Part shown: one piece after another, positions 22,767 through 34,119 of the stretch
Numbering within the stretch: position 1 is the first letter of the stretch
Layout of the letters: every line of letters begins with the position of its first letter
The notes under the pieces: generated by a model
Told to the model about the DNA's origin: nothing
The model's input: only the letters and a program-made list of their open reading frames with translations
Database searches by the model: none
Made by a program: the position numbers and the translations under genes
NCBI GenBank assembly: GCA_051453625.1
Contig: JBOZIK010000001.1
Location: 283,157,124 to 283,221,123, forward strand
DNA length: 64,000 nt
From: Welwitschia mirabilis
Taxonomy: Eukaryota; Gnetophyta; Gnetopsida; Welwitschiales
Reading direction: 5' to 3'

Positions 22767-24780
22767 CTTTTGACAATCCTTGACAAAAACCAGGCAGAAA
22801 AATCATAATTGCAAGCCAATTTATTTTTTAAAATATAAATCTAAAAATTATAAAATAAACTCATAAAAACACATTACATGGATAGATAACAAGTAATGCA
22901 TAATGTGTATGAAAGTTTTAAAAATTTTTATGTCATAAAAGATCTGAATTAAATTAAAATTTTTTGAAAAATGAGCCATGAAAATGGGTCTCTTCCCCAC
23001 ATAAAAAAAAAAGAAATACATCCCATATTGGAGAAAGCAAATAAGGGAAGGCAGGTGATAGATATAAGAGAATTGTCAAAGCAAAGTGCATAGCTGAGTA
23101 ATGTCAGCTTTGAAAAATATAGAGATATAAAATATTATAACAAATAAAGAGAAAGTGTGGATAAAAAAGGTATTTCATCATAAAAAGAATATGAGTTGCA
23201 TTGACAACATGCAAAATCTAAAAATAAATAAGCACAAATTTATTGAGAAAACTCAAAAAAATAATTTCTTTATTAAAAACTAAAAACTAAAAAATAAAAA
23301 AGGATAGACATGATAAGAAAATATGGTAATGACTTTGAAATAACTAACCAAACCATAAAAGAAAACAAGAAGGATGAGCATAAGATAACATAAATAAAAG
23401 ATAGCTCACTAATCTAACATTTTAATCTAGAAAATTCCCATGAAAGAAACCATAACATCACTTGATGTGAAAAATGCATGACTTAATGTAAAAAGTTCCA
23501 TTTGATAAGAAAGTAATTATGATGATGTTAGAGTAATATGCTTTAAATAATGAATGATTAGACCAAAGAAATGCTCAAAAATAAACTCTCCTACTATCAT
23601 CTCAAAACAAACACCCAAATCTCAAGAAATGAAATGATTATGTAGAAAGACTAAGAGTCTAGGAAACAAGCAATATCTCTGATAACACCAGGAACACCAC
23701 TAATTCCATAGCCTTAAAGTTTAAATACAGTTTTATTATCCATGATGAGTGGAGTGCAACCATAGTTAGAGAAGTAAGAACCCATAAAGCATAGCCAATT
23801 GATCTCCTAATGGAGTTTCCATAGCTACCACATTACACTGCTAAAGGATCCTCTCAGAAATATTTACCCCAGTGTACTTATGATAGGACATCATGATGAT
23901 CATCTTTTCTTTTTAAAGAAAACAACATTCCACATGACCAAACACTCTGAAAGACAAAGGTGAAAGTTGTAAGATTAAGATAGAAAATAACACTCTTAAA
24001 TAATCTAAGATCTCCTTGCCATTGAGAAAAACATAAAAACAAAGCATTTTCCCTTAATTGAAGTTTATAGATGTGTAAATGTCCTGAGATTAGATGAATT
24101 CAATCTTATCACTGGAATGCCCAAGTCAAAAGACTAGTCATGAAAATAAATACATAAGTTAAGTTTAAAAAATAATCAAGTAATATCATAATAACAAAGG
24201 AAAAATCTAAGAGAAAATTTAGTCAGTTTTGCTCATGAAATTCCAATTTTTGCCTACTTACTTCCTGTAATTCTCAAGCAATTAAGTTAGAAATCTCAAC
24301 ATAGCCATAAAAAATGTATTTTCTAAAAATAACAAAAAATAAAAATTAACATTTTATTGACTGTTGTCCTACTCATGTTCAGACAACATAAAGGACAACA
24401 TATACCACCTTGTTATGGGGATGACATAAGAGACGACATATTATTAACAGGGAGCAGAAAATATAAAAACTATAAAATAAAATAGAATTCAAATTTAGAA
24501 GATGAAAACAGAGAGAACAGAAATTGAAAATAAAAAGAACCATGAAAACCAAAAAGAAAAATCGAGGAAAATAAATTTTATTCAATTTCTAAAATCCAAA
24601 TCATACTTTTATTGAAAAAGAAAGAAAGAAAGAAAAAGAAACATGATTTCAAGATTTTTATCTAAATGAGATCCAAATCAAATATTCACCAATTGATAAA
24701 ACATGAAGGGTATGCACTCATTTTTCAGTAAAATCAATTAGAAGGAAAACAAAAAAAAACAATGCCTTAATTGTACAATT
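22767..24780 (-). other. Element C conserved 3' noncoding region
   Basis: About 2 kb without a coding frame, yet alignable with 13150-14480 (F), 36790-38670 (D) and 59112-61660 (E). The best kept blocks are 23500-23900 (around gcatgacttaatg, ggagtgcaaccatag and the ggtaaatatttctgagagg complement). Long conserved noncoding interiors are typical of large retrotransposon derivatives. A dyad motif pair lies at 24364-24440. Confidence 0.6.
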
Positions 24781-24789
24781 TTTAGAATT

Positions 24790-26740
24790 TAGATAAGAGA
24801 TAAAAGAATGATAAGTGTCATTGAAAAATGATCTATTATGAGAATTTTTAGTATCTTAGGCATCNNNNNNNNNNNNNNNNNNNNNNNNNNNNNNNNNNNN
24901 NNNNNNNNNNNNNNNNNNNNNNNNNNNNNNNNNNNNNNNNNNNNNNNNNNNAGATATGAATTCTTAGGAAAATAAGGCTTTTTTAAATGAGGACATAAAA
25001 TTTTGTTTCCATAACCATTAATGTGAGGGACAAAAAATTCATATAACTCATGGAAAAATAATCTCTTATCAAACTCATGATGTGAAGGATTTGAAACATA
25101 AATTGTATTTAAAGCTTGATATTGAACCTAAAAGGCTTTATTTGATATCAAAGAATTTGTAAGAAACTCTTTAGGGTAAGAGATTAGGATAGTCTTTATG
25201 TACCTAAGAAGCTCTTTGACTTTTAATTCAGCACATGGATTGGGATCAAGAAGATATGGTTTTCTCCAATTAATAATTCCAAGACATCCCAAATTTTTTA
25301 TTGGAAAAGAATAATCAATGGAAGTACATTGTAAAGTTGACTTTACAAATGAGGAAAAAGATATTACTTTTTGCATATGAAGTTATCAAAGGAAGAAGTT
25401 GGGAGATTTTTGAACTCAAGTCCTTAATATGATGTGGTTCATTACTCTCAAGGAAAAGAATGTAATTTGGAGAGGTACTTATTTGAATAATTTCTTTATT
25501 GCTTGTAATTCTTCCTTCTTTACAATTGGTTATTTCTTGTTTTTTATTTTTATTTTATTAAGAATTATTATTATCTTCTAACTTAATGGATTCCTTAAAA
25601 AGATAAAAAGTAAAGCTCCCATTATTTGATGAAATATAATCAAATATTTCTTGGCTTAATTCTTCTTTCTCTCTAAATAACTCCATTAGCTTAAAACTAT
25701 AATCCTCCTCTAAGTTAAGTTGATCATCTTCCATTAATTCCATTTCAATGCTTATATCCATCAATTTTAAAAGTTGAATCTCATATATTGGTGAAACTCT
25801 TCATCCTTATAAAACATGTAAAATTTTGGGATATAATCTAAAATATCAATATTATCTTCTTTCTCTTCTTTACTATTCTTATTATTTTATTGCATGTTGT
25901 TGTTTTCATTAGAAGGGGAAATGTGATAATCATTTTTATCATAATTTTGCTCATGAATATACTCCTCATCATCATCATCCAAATAGTCATCCTTATCTTC
26001 ATTGTTGAAAGATGTAGTCGAGTTATTATTGTCTCCCTTTTGCTTATCTCCTAATGAGTAGAATGATGAAGTTTAATCTAAAATTCTATTTTTAACTTGG
26101 AAGCAAGTATCATAATCATTCATTCCTAAGTTATTTTCGTTTTCCTCAAGATAAGATATAAAATAATAAGTTTGAGGATTTTGCATTTGTATAAAAGCAA
26201 TCAAATTTTCTGTGAGTTTATCAAGTTTTTTATGATGTTTTTTAATTGTGTTTCTTAATTCTTCTATTGGATCATTTTCTACTTCATAATAGTTTATGGA
26301 AGACAGATGGCATGGGTAAATATGATTGGATGAGGTTAAATCCCTAAGATTTTCTTCATTAGTTCTATATGGATTTTGTAAATAAAAGAGGGAATAATAA
26401 ATTGGTTGAAAAGAGGAATGGGTCCTATTCCTACTCTCGACATTTTTTTATGTTGGTTTTCCTTTTTCTACAAAAACATCTCTAAGTGTTTTTTAATCAT
26501 TTTCCTCAAATTCTCTTCTTCTTTTCTCAGTAAGAAGTTTTCCAACTATTTTCTTACTATCGTTCTTAGATTTGTTTTTTCTTTTTTCAGCAATAAGCTT
26601 TCTAATTATTTTATTGCTATTTTTCTCATGGTCTTCTCTAAATGTTATCTTTCTATTAAGGATTTTTATACAGGTGGATTGATTACTATTCATTTTTTTC
26701 TAAAAGAATGAGAGGAAGAAAATCTTTAGTTCAAGATGAA
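24790..26740 (-). pseudogene. Family C ORF, copy C, decayed
   Basis: Minus-strand pieces in order. A very charged start (26693-26493) is rich in K, R, E and N. An acidic middle (25850-25558) has NIDILDYIPKFYMFY and ends ...KLEDNNNS. Module 1 (25376-25128) reads IDYSFPIKNLGCLGIINWRK, PYLLDPNPCAELKVKELLRY, IKTILISYPKEF. Module 2 is mostly lost in the gap. I do not know this protein. It has no zinc knuckle and no enzyme motif. Its place after the leader suggests a gag-like or accessory role, which is inference. Stops and frameshifts make it inactive. Confidence 0.55.
24865..24951. other. Assembly gap (87 N) inside the family C ORF
   Basis: No duplicated flank. By comparison with copies F and G, the gap hides part of module 2 of the ORF. 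Confidence 0.8.
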
Positions 26741-27489
26741 GATAGGTGCTTAAAAATGGTAAAAATAAAATGATCTTGGAAAAATAATGTATGCACACGG
26801 AGTTTTATATGCATGACCCTCTTGAATACCTTCTTCTATTAGTAGAACGTTTTTCTTTAATAAGCCTTTTTCTAGACTAACAATGTCATAATACCTGCAA
26901 ATAAAAAACAAAAAAAAATAAATAAAAAATAACAAACTATCATCCTATCTATTAGGAAAATAATAGATGAGATGACACACATGGAAACTAGAAAAATAGA
27001 AACAGAACGAAAACTAAAAACAGAAAGTAGAAAAGATGGAAAACAGATCTATCATCCACCTAGCATCCAGACATGGTAAGACATGATAGAAACTAATTTA
27101 TTGCAGAAAAATAAAAATTCAAAAATAAAACTAAAAATAAAATAGAAAACTAAAATTACACACTGTCATCCTATCTGTCATAGGGACGACATGAAGGAAG
27201 AACACTATTTTTCCCCAAAAAAATTAAAACTTAAAATCGAAACTAAAAAATGGTAAAAGTAAAAAAAGAAAAACTAGAAAAAATAAAAACAAAGAATCAA
27301 AAACTAAAAAAGTTAAAAAAATAAAGATCGAGAAACCAAGAGCTGAAAAACTGAAAAAATAATAAAAAACAACAAATAGAAAACCTATGATTTCAAATAA
27401 AAGTACAACATCACTACAGATAAATAACTAAACAGAAATCCAATGTTCTTACCTGAATGACAACAACCCTCATACTTCTCAATAGCCTT
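26741..27489 (-). other. Element C leader (between PBS and ORF)
   Basis: Purine-rich on the plus strand, with simple aaaataaaaa-type stretches (27200-27400). Three dyad motifs lie at 26938-26979, 27050-27090 and 27163-27200. The part beside the PBS matches 39940-40080 of the plus-strand relative. Confidence 0.5.
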
Positions 27490-27506
27490 CCCCAGTAATG
27501 ACACCA
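27490..27506 (-). promoter_or_regulatory. Element C primer-binding site (TGGCGCC type, CpG-decayed)
   Basis: Minus strand TGGTGTCATTACTGGGG. Against TGGCGCCGTTGCCGGGG, the site used by many plant Ty3/gypsy elements (I believe complementary to tRNA-Asp), it has five differences. All are C-to-T or G-to-A at CpG or other C positions. This points to a Ty3/gypsy parent. Confidence 0.7.
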
Positions 27507-27509
27507 ATT

Positions 27510-28580
27510 TGTTATAGTATTTATTTGTGCAAGTGCTTAAGCTGAAAGGATTCTGTTAATAATAAAATAAATAGTTATCTCACACAATACAACATACTAA
27601 TATAATGGGAGTAGACCTAAAATGTTGGATCTTATTGAATTTTATGCGATGATACTTAGGTTTCCTTACAGAATAAGAGGAACTAGAAGATAACTAATAA
27701 TGAAAGGAAATAAAGATATAATGCAAAATGTAAAATGTGAGTATTCTAAATGAAAATGCAAAAATAACCCTAATTACCACTTGCTTCCAGCCTTAACATA
27801 GGCTATGCTTGATAACATATATCACCCAAGAAATTTTCACCAGATCAAGGGTAACATAGACTATTAGGGAAATTTGAAGATCTACAATGCATGAGTAAAA
27901 GAGAATAAGATTTTATATCAAAAAGTAACATTCATCTAGGTTACAAAATAGTTAGGTCTCAATAGAAGATTCATAGCCCTCCACCAAGTGCATGTCTTTC
28001 TGTAATATAGGTAGATGGATCTCTTACCCTTCAATCTCCAATCACAAGAATTTATAGTGTAACCAAGATGATAAGAAAAGTTGAAGGAGAACTTATTTAT
28101 AAGAAAATATAATAGATAAGGATAGACAGTTGGTACAGTTAGGCATGCTTATCAATGAATCAAAAATGGGTGAAACAGTCAAGGGAATCTTGTTTGAGTA
28201 GGTTATATGAGAGTGTCATCCAGGATATCATCTGAACAACTATGGGGATATCAGTATGTTATAGAATATTCTTGAAATGCTGACTCAGTAGTCCATGTCA
28301 GTAGAGTATTGTCCTTCCTGTCATGGGGATGATGAAGGGGATGATGGCCTTCTTTGGTTATTTTCTTGAGAATAAATCAGCATTTTTATCAATAATCCTT
28401 CTTGGAGGCTCTGTGCATTGGAAAGTACCTTTAATGCATTAAATTTGGATAAGAATTATACTTTTTTAAGATTTCTTATTCTATCTCTAAAATCCTCAGA
28501 ATTGCACCTAAACCTGTATAAAAGTCTTGTAAAACAACTTATAAAACTCCATTAAATAAGTGTAAATTAATAGTGTAACA
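27510..28580 (-). repeat. Element C 5' LTR
   Basis: Plus-strand ends tgttatagta and tagtgtaaca. It is homologous to 21687-22751, roughly 85-90 percent identical by eye. Dyad motifs lie near 28213 and at 28308-28347. Confidence 0.85.
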
Positions 28581-28866
28581 ATGTTCCACTTGTAAAGATT
28601 GTTTATGATAGAGAACTAAGATAAGGATCAAACATCTTGGTTCTGAGCTATAGACCATCCAGTATAGTATGATATATTATCGGCCTAGACATCTCAGATG
28701 GATGGTGAATGTCCTAATATGTTTATTCATGTATAGGTCTGAATCTTTCAGATTACATGGATAGTGTCCTAATACATTTTGTTGTGTATAAGTTTAAATG
28801 TCCCAGGCAAAGGGTAGATGTTCCATCACTTTTAATTCTTAGCCTAAGATAGCTGATTTACATGAC
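28581..28866 (-). repeat. Probable outer U3 of element B LTR
   Basis: Starts right after element C. It contains repeated aatgtcctaatat / agtgtcctaatac / aatgtcccaggc words, as Sirevirus-like U3 regions here do. The left flank of element C ends in a gacatcttgtgag...ggacatt word of the same kind. The assignment is inference; the right limit is approximate. Confidence 0.35.
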
Positions 28867-29340
28867 AATATTTGTGAACTAGTTTTATATTCCTAGCTAG
28901 GTTTTATTAATCATAATTAAAATGGATCTTTATTTAATAAACACATGGTAAATGTTTGATGAAGTTTGATAAACCTTTATATTTAAGTATCATCCTAGTA
29001 ATTGTCTAGACATTATAAGAGATGATTCCATATCATATAGGATCTACATTAACTATCAGATTAGTCCAGTAAGTGTCCTAGTTACAATAAGTACTTTTAT
29101 CATCTTAATAATCATCTGAACAATGTTGGATTAGCTTTTTTAATTATAGGATTACTACTTCAAATAGAAAGTATTGTAATTTTCTTTAAATGCTGTCAAA
29201 TGTAATGAAGATTTCATGTTTTTATGATATTTGCCTTAGGTGTCTATTATCATTAAAACTTAGCATAAACTTGTTTAATATCCTATAAAACTACTTAAAA
29301 TATCCTATTATATATATATATAATTTAATGGTGTACTATA
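28867..29340 (-). repeat. Partial 3' LTR of a family C relative (L)
   Basis: Reverse complement aligns with the start of the LTR at 38687 (shared ggatattttaagtagttttataggatatt block). It ends by the purine tract at 29341-29354. Dyad motifs lie at 28988-29029 and 29096-29127. A tatatatatata run at 29310-29322 is in the LTR. More diverged than C, D and E; the left limit is approximate. Confidence 0.55.
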
Positions 29341-30760
29341 GGCCCTCACTTAGCCTCATTAGTCCCTGACAGAATCAGGCAAATAACCGTGATTAAAAGT
29401 CAAATTTACTAATGATAAATCAACTAGAAAACTACAAAATAAACCTAAAAATAATCTCAGAAATCCTAAAATGTAGATAAAAATGTCAAAAATAGATAAC
29501 TAAACATTTCATCTATGTAGAGGAAGTGACTGCACTATCAACCTATTGGTTGTCTAGATGATAAAGGGGATGACATGCTCAAAAATTGTTCTTAAAATAT
29601 AGAATTCTATTAAAAAATTCAAAAATATAAACATCAAAATGTAATAATATTAATAATCCCTACACAAATATACATTATTTTATAAAAAATAATGATGTAT
29701 AACATAAAAATTCATCATAACGTAGTGTCACAATAATATGATATGCAATAATATCTCAAAAAATAAAAGATGAGCATAATGACAATGCTCAAAAAATCAT
29801 GTCTATATATAAAATCATTAGTTTTATAATCCACAAAGAAAAGATACATAATACAACATAATAAATTACTTTTCTCATTATATTAAAATAAATTCTTGAT
29901 GCATAGTAAGCTCATGTGTAAGTGGAAAAGATAGAGAATGTTCAAGATCTATAGGAAAACAATTATCAAGTGTTGTCATGATGGAGTGTGTAATCTCACG
30001 TTCCTGAACTCTAACTACCTCTAGAATGTCCATTACCACACTATGCTTAATGCATAATATGCATTGACATACATCAGTGAACTACTCCTCGGTATGCTAA
30101 ACTCTTATCTCAACTATAGATATCCTCTACTTTAGTATGTAAAATCTTTGGTGTACGACCTCTCTAATGTCCTATGTAGTCTATACTAGGAGAGCCCAAA
30201 TCTTCTTGATGGTGATACCAATTGCAAGTCTCTATACTTGAGGTCTCTCTACCTCTTCTAAAATCTAAATGCCCATGTTCTATAAATTATAAGCTAAAGT
30301 TTGAATATGCATAAGTCTCTACTCATTCACAGACTCAGGTATACTAAAGCATCTAAACATATCTAAGAGGAGGTATGGATATCTTAGAGTCTATAACTGT
30401 TGAGCCTTAATTATATTTTTTCTTCTCCTCTAAATAAAGTTTAGTAGTACATCTACTCCCCCTACCTGAATACTACCAGCATCTGAATGTGAGCTATCAT
30501 AATGTAACTATCATAAAATAAAGAACTGATATTATGGATTAATCATCTGTGAATAATCTAATAGATAGGTGATAAGGTGGTATGCTTAATGTTGCACCAT
30601 AAGTAAGGAGCTCATCTGTACTACTAGCTGAGTGAATGGATATACTCTTGATGCTAGCTAAATTATTAATACAAATAATGTGGATTAGAAAAATAGATAT
30701 CTCATGATCCTGAATGGTAGCTATAATTATGTCAATAAGATAGTCGTGATTGTCAAATTA
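29341..30760 (-). mobile_element. Internal fragment of relative L, minus strand
   Basis: Begins with ggccctcacttagcctcatt, matching the PPT side of element C (gccctccacttagctttt) and of D/E in reverse. A dyad motif lies at 29535-29575. Beyond about 29850 it no longer resembles the C/D/E noncoding region. The minus strand there gives broken coiled-coil-like coding text (LEVVRVQEREITHSIMTTLD near 30010-29950; ASSTDELLTYGATLSIPPY near 30640-30585). The latter is reminiscent of the C-terminal half of plant transposon/env-like proteins. Many codons look like CAG-to-TAG changes. Confidence 0.45.
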
Positions 30761-30773
30761 CCTATATATATAA

Positions 30774-30869
30774 AAAAGTAACCAAGATATTATAAAAATT
30801 TTAGTTTAGCAAAATCTTCTAGTTTGATGGGTTTTCTATAAAATTATAAAAAAGTAACCAAGATATTAT
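30774..30869. repeat. 22-bp direct repeat pair
   Basis: aaaaaagtaaccaagatatt at occurs at 30774-30795 and again at 30848-30869, separated by 52 bases. It lies at the boundary between fragment L and element I and may mark a repaired junction. Confidence 0.7.
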
Positions 30870-31174
30870 TAGAAATATCATTTTAGTATTCTTGAAGAGA
30901 TTATTCATCAATAGTATCTAAACAATAAAAGCAATAAAGATATCATTATAATTTTCCCTAAAGAAGATGATCTTCGGCTTATGAAAAATTGAAGTTTCAC
31001 CATACTTTTGAATAACAGGCATAAAATTTGGCTAAATATATTTGATAAATACTTAAAATATTATTGATCATATTCTTAGAACTAAAGAAGGTGGCTTTGT
31101 TAATGGAAGGTGTATTCTTGATAATGTAACTATAGCTTAGAAAGGTATTTAATGGAATAATAATACTAACTAGG

Positions 31175-31920
31175 ATGTGGCCTTTTATTAACAAGATAGA
31201 TGAATATTATAATGTGATTAGAAATGAGACAAGATTAGTAGCCAAAGGATATAATTAATAAGAAGGCATTAACTTTGAAGAGACCTTTGTACTACTAGCA
31301 CATATGGAATTAATAAGAATGCTTTTAGCCTTCACTTATATCAAATAATTTAAACTTTACCAAAAAGATGTTAAATTTTCCTTTTTACATGGAATACTTT
31401 AAGAAGAAGTGTATGTTAAGCAACTAAAAGGTTTTACAAATTCTTATAAATCAAATCATGTTTATAAATTAAAGGAGGTTCTTTATGGTCTAAAATAAGT
31501 AGCTACTAGAGCTTGGTATGAGATATCTTTAGACCATATTATTAAAAAAGATTTTAAAAGAAGTATATTAGATGTTACTTTATTTATTAAAAGTGATGAT
31601 AAATATTTTAACATTATTAAGATACATGTATATGATATTATTCTTAGAGATACTAATGAATTATTATGTAAGACATTTGCAAAGATAATACAAGAAGAGT
31701 TTGAAATGAGTTTCATTAAAGAAATGAGAAACTTCTTGGGGTTATAAGTTATGCAACATAAATAAGGTACTTTTAATTCATAAACTAAGTATATAAAAAA
31801 TTGCTAGTTAAATACTATTTATAAGATTACAAAGTCAAAGGTATTCCAATGAATCAAATCACAAAATTGGAGAAGCATAATAATGGTAATCAAGTTGATT
31901 AAAATCCATATGGAGGTATG
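31175..31920 (+). pseudogene. Element I reverse transcriptase remnant
   Basis: Copia RT blocks: KIDEYYNVIRNETRLVAKGY, GINFEETFVLLAHMELIRML, DVKFSFLHG, EEVYVKQLKGF, VYKLKEVLYGLK, RAWYE and DVTLFIKS, later EEFEMSFIKEMRNFLGL and VMQHK-GTF. The catalytic YVDD reads YVYDI-like (TAT GAT for the first Asp context at about 31628), so it is inactive. Several TAA/TAG stops. Fragment H at 62937 is a close relative. Confidence 0.85.
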
Positions 31921-31925
31921 ATTAA
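31921..31925 (+). repeat. Target-site duplication of element J, left copy
   Basis: attaa, repeated exactly at 34327-34331 on the other side of element J. Confidence 0.85.
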
Positions 31926-32130
31926 TGTTGGATATTTTCCCATTTTAAAGTGGTTTTTTACAACCACTCTCCATTTTTTCCCTTTCCCTTAATTTCCCTC
32001 ATGAGTTTTGTATATATTTTTTATTTCCATAATGAAAACTTTGAGCTGTTTTCATTAAACATCAGACATGCTCCCTAGGACTTTCTTTCAGTTTTGGACC
32101 GCCACTATGCATGAGGGTTTAAAACCCACA
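31926..32130 (+). repeat. Element J 5' LTR
   Basis: tgttggatat...aaaacccaca, 205 bases. Contains ttttgtatatatttttta, a likely promoter/terminator core, and cataatgaaaactttgagc shared exactly with the 3' LTR. Confidence 0.92.
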
Positions 32131-32132
32131 AA

Positions 32133-32145
32133 TGGTATCAGAGCC
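32133..32145 (+). promoter_or_regulatory. Element J primer-binding site
   Basis: tggtatcagagcc, a perfect plant initiator tRNA-Met type site, two bases after the LTR. It is the only undamaged PBS in the window. Confidence 0.92.
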
Positions 32146-32732
32146 TCTTGTGCTATTGGCTTAATAGCCAAGCTTAAAAAGAATTTAAGCCCTGATTCAT
32201 CATGACTGGTTTTTTAAAAATGCATTATGTATCAATGCATTTCTTCATTGCTAGGTATTGTATACAATTGGATTTCAACAAAGCACTAGCATCGTTAAGA
32301 TCTTAGTTTACTTGAGAGATTGGAAGATGAAGCTTTAATTTAGAAGATCTTGACATCTTTCTATATTATCAACATCTTTTTATGCTATCAAAAGTAGCTT
32401 GGAGAAACTCTACATGCAGATAATAGTTTATGTGGACATCTTTGCATGTAAGAAATTGTTACTCTATAATTTTTTTTCATAATCCTGCAATCTGTAAAAT
32501 GGCAATAGGTGAGCAATAAAGAATTCTTGTAAAAGAATAACAACCACAACATTGGCATCCTTTGGATTGCAGAGGTTCTTGAAGCACTGAAAGTCAAAAT
32601 GCAAACCCTTAAATCTAAATCGCCATTGAACATTGTGATTGCTCTACTCGTGAGTTCATATTTAATCTAGAATGCTTTAGAAATAAAGGCAAAATTTGGA
32701 ATTCTATACTTATTCCTCTACTGAAGTATGTT

Positions 32733-33074
32733 ATGGAAGAAACTATAAAGCCTTTGTGGAACAAAATGCCAATTCTTTCAATCCCTTTTAGGACATATCT
32801 AAAAGACACAGAGGTCTGCATCGATCTCATTCACAAAAATCCACTCGACGACATGAAATCTTTAATTGGATCTATGTGTTTTTATCATGGCAACATTCTC
32901 GAGAAATCTAGAAACATTAGTGAAATTCTTGAGAAGAGGCTAAAGCTCAAACAGTCATTTGGCCATCTACAAGAAAAGTGTAATGTTGCTGGAGGTTACA
33001 GTAAGCACTTTCTTTCTATGGAAATTAGTAAAAATGATGGATCTATGTTTTCCCTGCATTCTTCTAGGTGTTGA
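32733..33074 (+). CDS. Unidentified 113-codon ORF carried by element J
   Basis: Open from ATG at 32733 to a stop at 33072. Base composition is more balanced than the surroundings and codon use looks coding. The product is leucine- and lysine-rich, with a helical middle (ISEILEKRLKLKQSFGHLQE) and a YLKDTEVCIDLIHKNP segment. I do not recognise a family; it is not gag, pol or PPR text as far as I can tell. The frame also reads on upstream (from about 32640, NLECFRNKGKIWNSIL) without a stop, so the real start may be earlier. Candidate for a captured host exon. Downstream, 33075-33250 has a similar non-AT composition. Alternatives: decayed gag, or chance. Confidence 0.4.
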   Translation: MEETIKPLWNKMPILSIPFRTYLKDTEVCIDLIHKNPLDDMKSLIGSMCFYHGNILEKSRNISEILEKRLKLKQSFGHLQEKCNVAGGYSKHFLSMEISKNDGSMFSLHSSRC

Positions 33075-33850
33075 TGGAACTTTTATTTTTCTGTGCCTTG
33101 CAAAAAAAAAAACCAAAGAAATTTGCTTAAATCTGATCCAAGACCTGTAATTATGTTTGAGTTATTTTGCTTCACTCATAATGGATACATGGCGATTTTA
33201 GTGAAGAATGTGGACATTCAGAGGCCTACGTCTACACCGGGTTGAGACCCTACTTCCATTTTTTTTTCTTGTTGAACTCGCTTCACTAGCAATGCTTCAA
33301 CTATACATCTAGTAATTTCAAAAGAATACTTCTAGATGATTTTAATGGAATGAATAGTTAATCATGTTGTAATCCGTCAACTGAGAAGGACAGGATTGCA
33401 TTAATAACATTGTTATTTTTGTTCACTTACTTATTGGAGTATGATGCATTGAGAGAGGCTGATGTGTAGCATTGTGTGGTGAGGTAAGATTAGAATAAAT
33501 TTTTTAAGGATAACATGATATGAAAATTACCATTTTATAATATTAAATGGGAGTATTTTGAAAAAATGATATTGGTTAAGGGAGCCTAAATTATTAATAT
33601 TATTGTATAAAAATATTATTATGAAAGGAATTATTATTTGAGAGGGGCATAAATATTATATTTTATGAGATAAAATTTACCAACTCCCACCAAGTGAAGT
33701 GAGGCAGGATGGTTGATTAATTGAAAGTTAGGTTGAGGACTTATCCCAACGAATTTATGTAATATACAATTTCATATAAAGATGATGTCATGAGAAGTAG
33801 TATGGGACACGTTTTATGATATTGTTTTTACATAAAAATTGCTTAGATTT

Positions 33851-34000
33851 TTCTCGAGCTATCCCAAGTTTTTTCACTTTGTTCTGAGTTGTTCCAAGTT
33901 ATTCTGAGTTATCCCACTTTGTCTTGAGTTATTCTAAGTTATCCTAAGTTATCCCAATTTGTCTTGAGTTATCCCAAGTTATCTTGAGTTATTCCACTTT
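33851..34000 (+). repeat. 10-bp minisatellite, 15 units in exact register
   Basis: Fifteen consecutive 10-base units with no insertion or deletion. Forms include atcccaagtt, gtcttgagtt, attctaagtt, atcccacttt and gttctgagtt; consensus about rtyyyragtt. A three-unit grouping (atccca-, gtcttgagtt, at..aagtt) recurs. Lies about 100 bases upstream of the J polypurine tract. Confidence 0.92.
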
Positions 34001-34105
34001 ATAGTGGTTATTTCATACTTATGTAATAAAATTTATATGAATTTCTATGCTAGAGGCATGTTCTAGCACTTTGAATATGATGATAATCTAATTCTTAGAT
34101 TTGTC

Positions 34106-34119
34106 ATCAAGGGGGGGTT
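34106..34119 (+). promoter_or_regulatory. Element J polypurine tract
   Basis: atcaagggggggtt, directly before the 3' LTR and preceded by ttgtc, as in copia elements. Confidence 0.85.

Larger units (their letters stand above)
21687..28580 (-). mobile_element. Element C: complete LTR retrotransposon lacking pol (LARD-like), minus strand
   Basis: Two LTRs of 1065 and 1071 bases with TGTTGC...GCAACA-type ends. A PBS lies inside the right LTR and a purine tract inside the left LTR. The 4.76-kb interior contains a leader, one ORF remnant and a long noncoding 3' part. I find no RT, integrase or protease block on either strand. This is the design of a large retrotransposon derivative that uses proteins of another element. 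The flanks acatt (21682-21686) and atgtt (28581-28585) could be a decayed 5-bp duplication. Three relatives (F, D, G+E) are in this window. Confidence 0.78.

Noticed and set aside
24608-24640. gaaa-type microsatellite as a functional element
   Set aside because: Short, imperfect and in an a-rich noncoding interior; ordinary simple repeat.
26406-26711. 101-codon plus-strand open frame in element C (rich in F, L and S)
   Set aside because: It is the reverse of the charged, lysine-rich minus-strand stretch of the family C ORF; its hydrophobic look comes from reading AAR/GAR codons backwards.
32388-32830. Two minus-strand frames in element J
   Set aside because: Opposite to the better supported plus-strand coding piece and to the direction of J.
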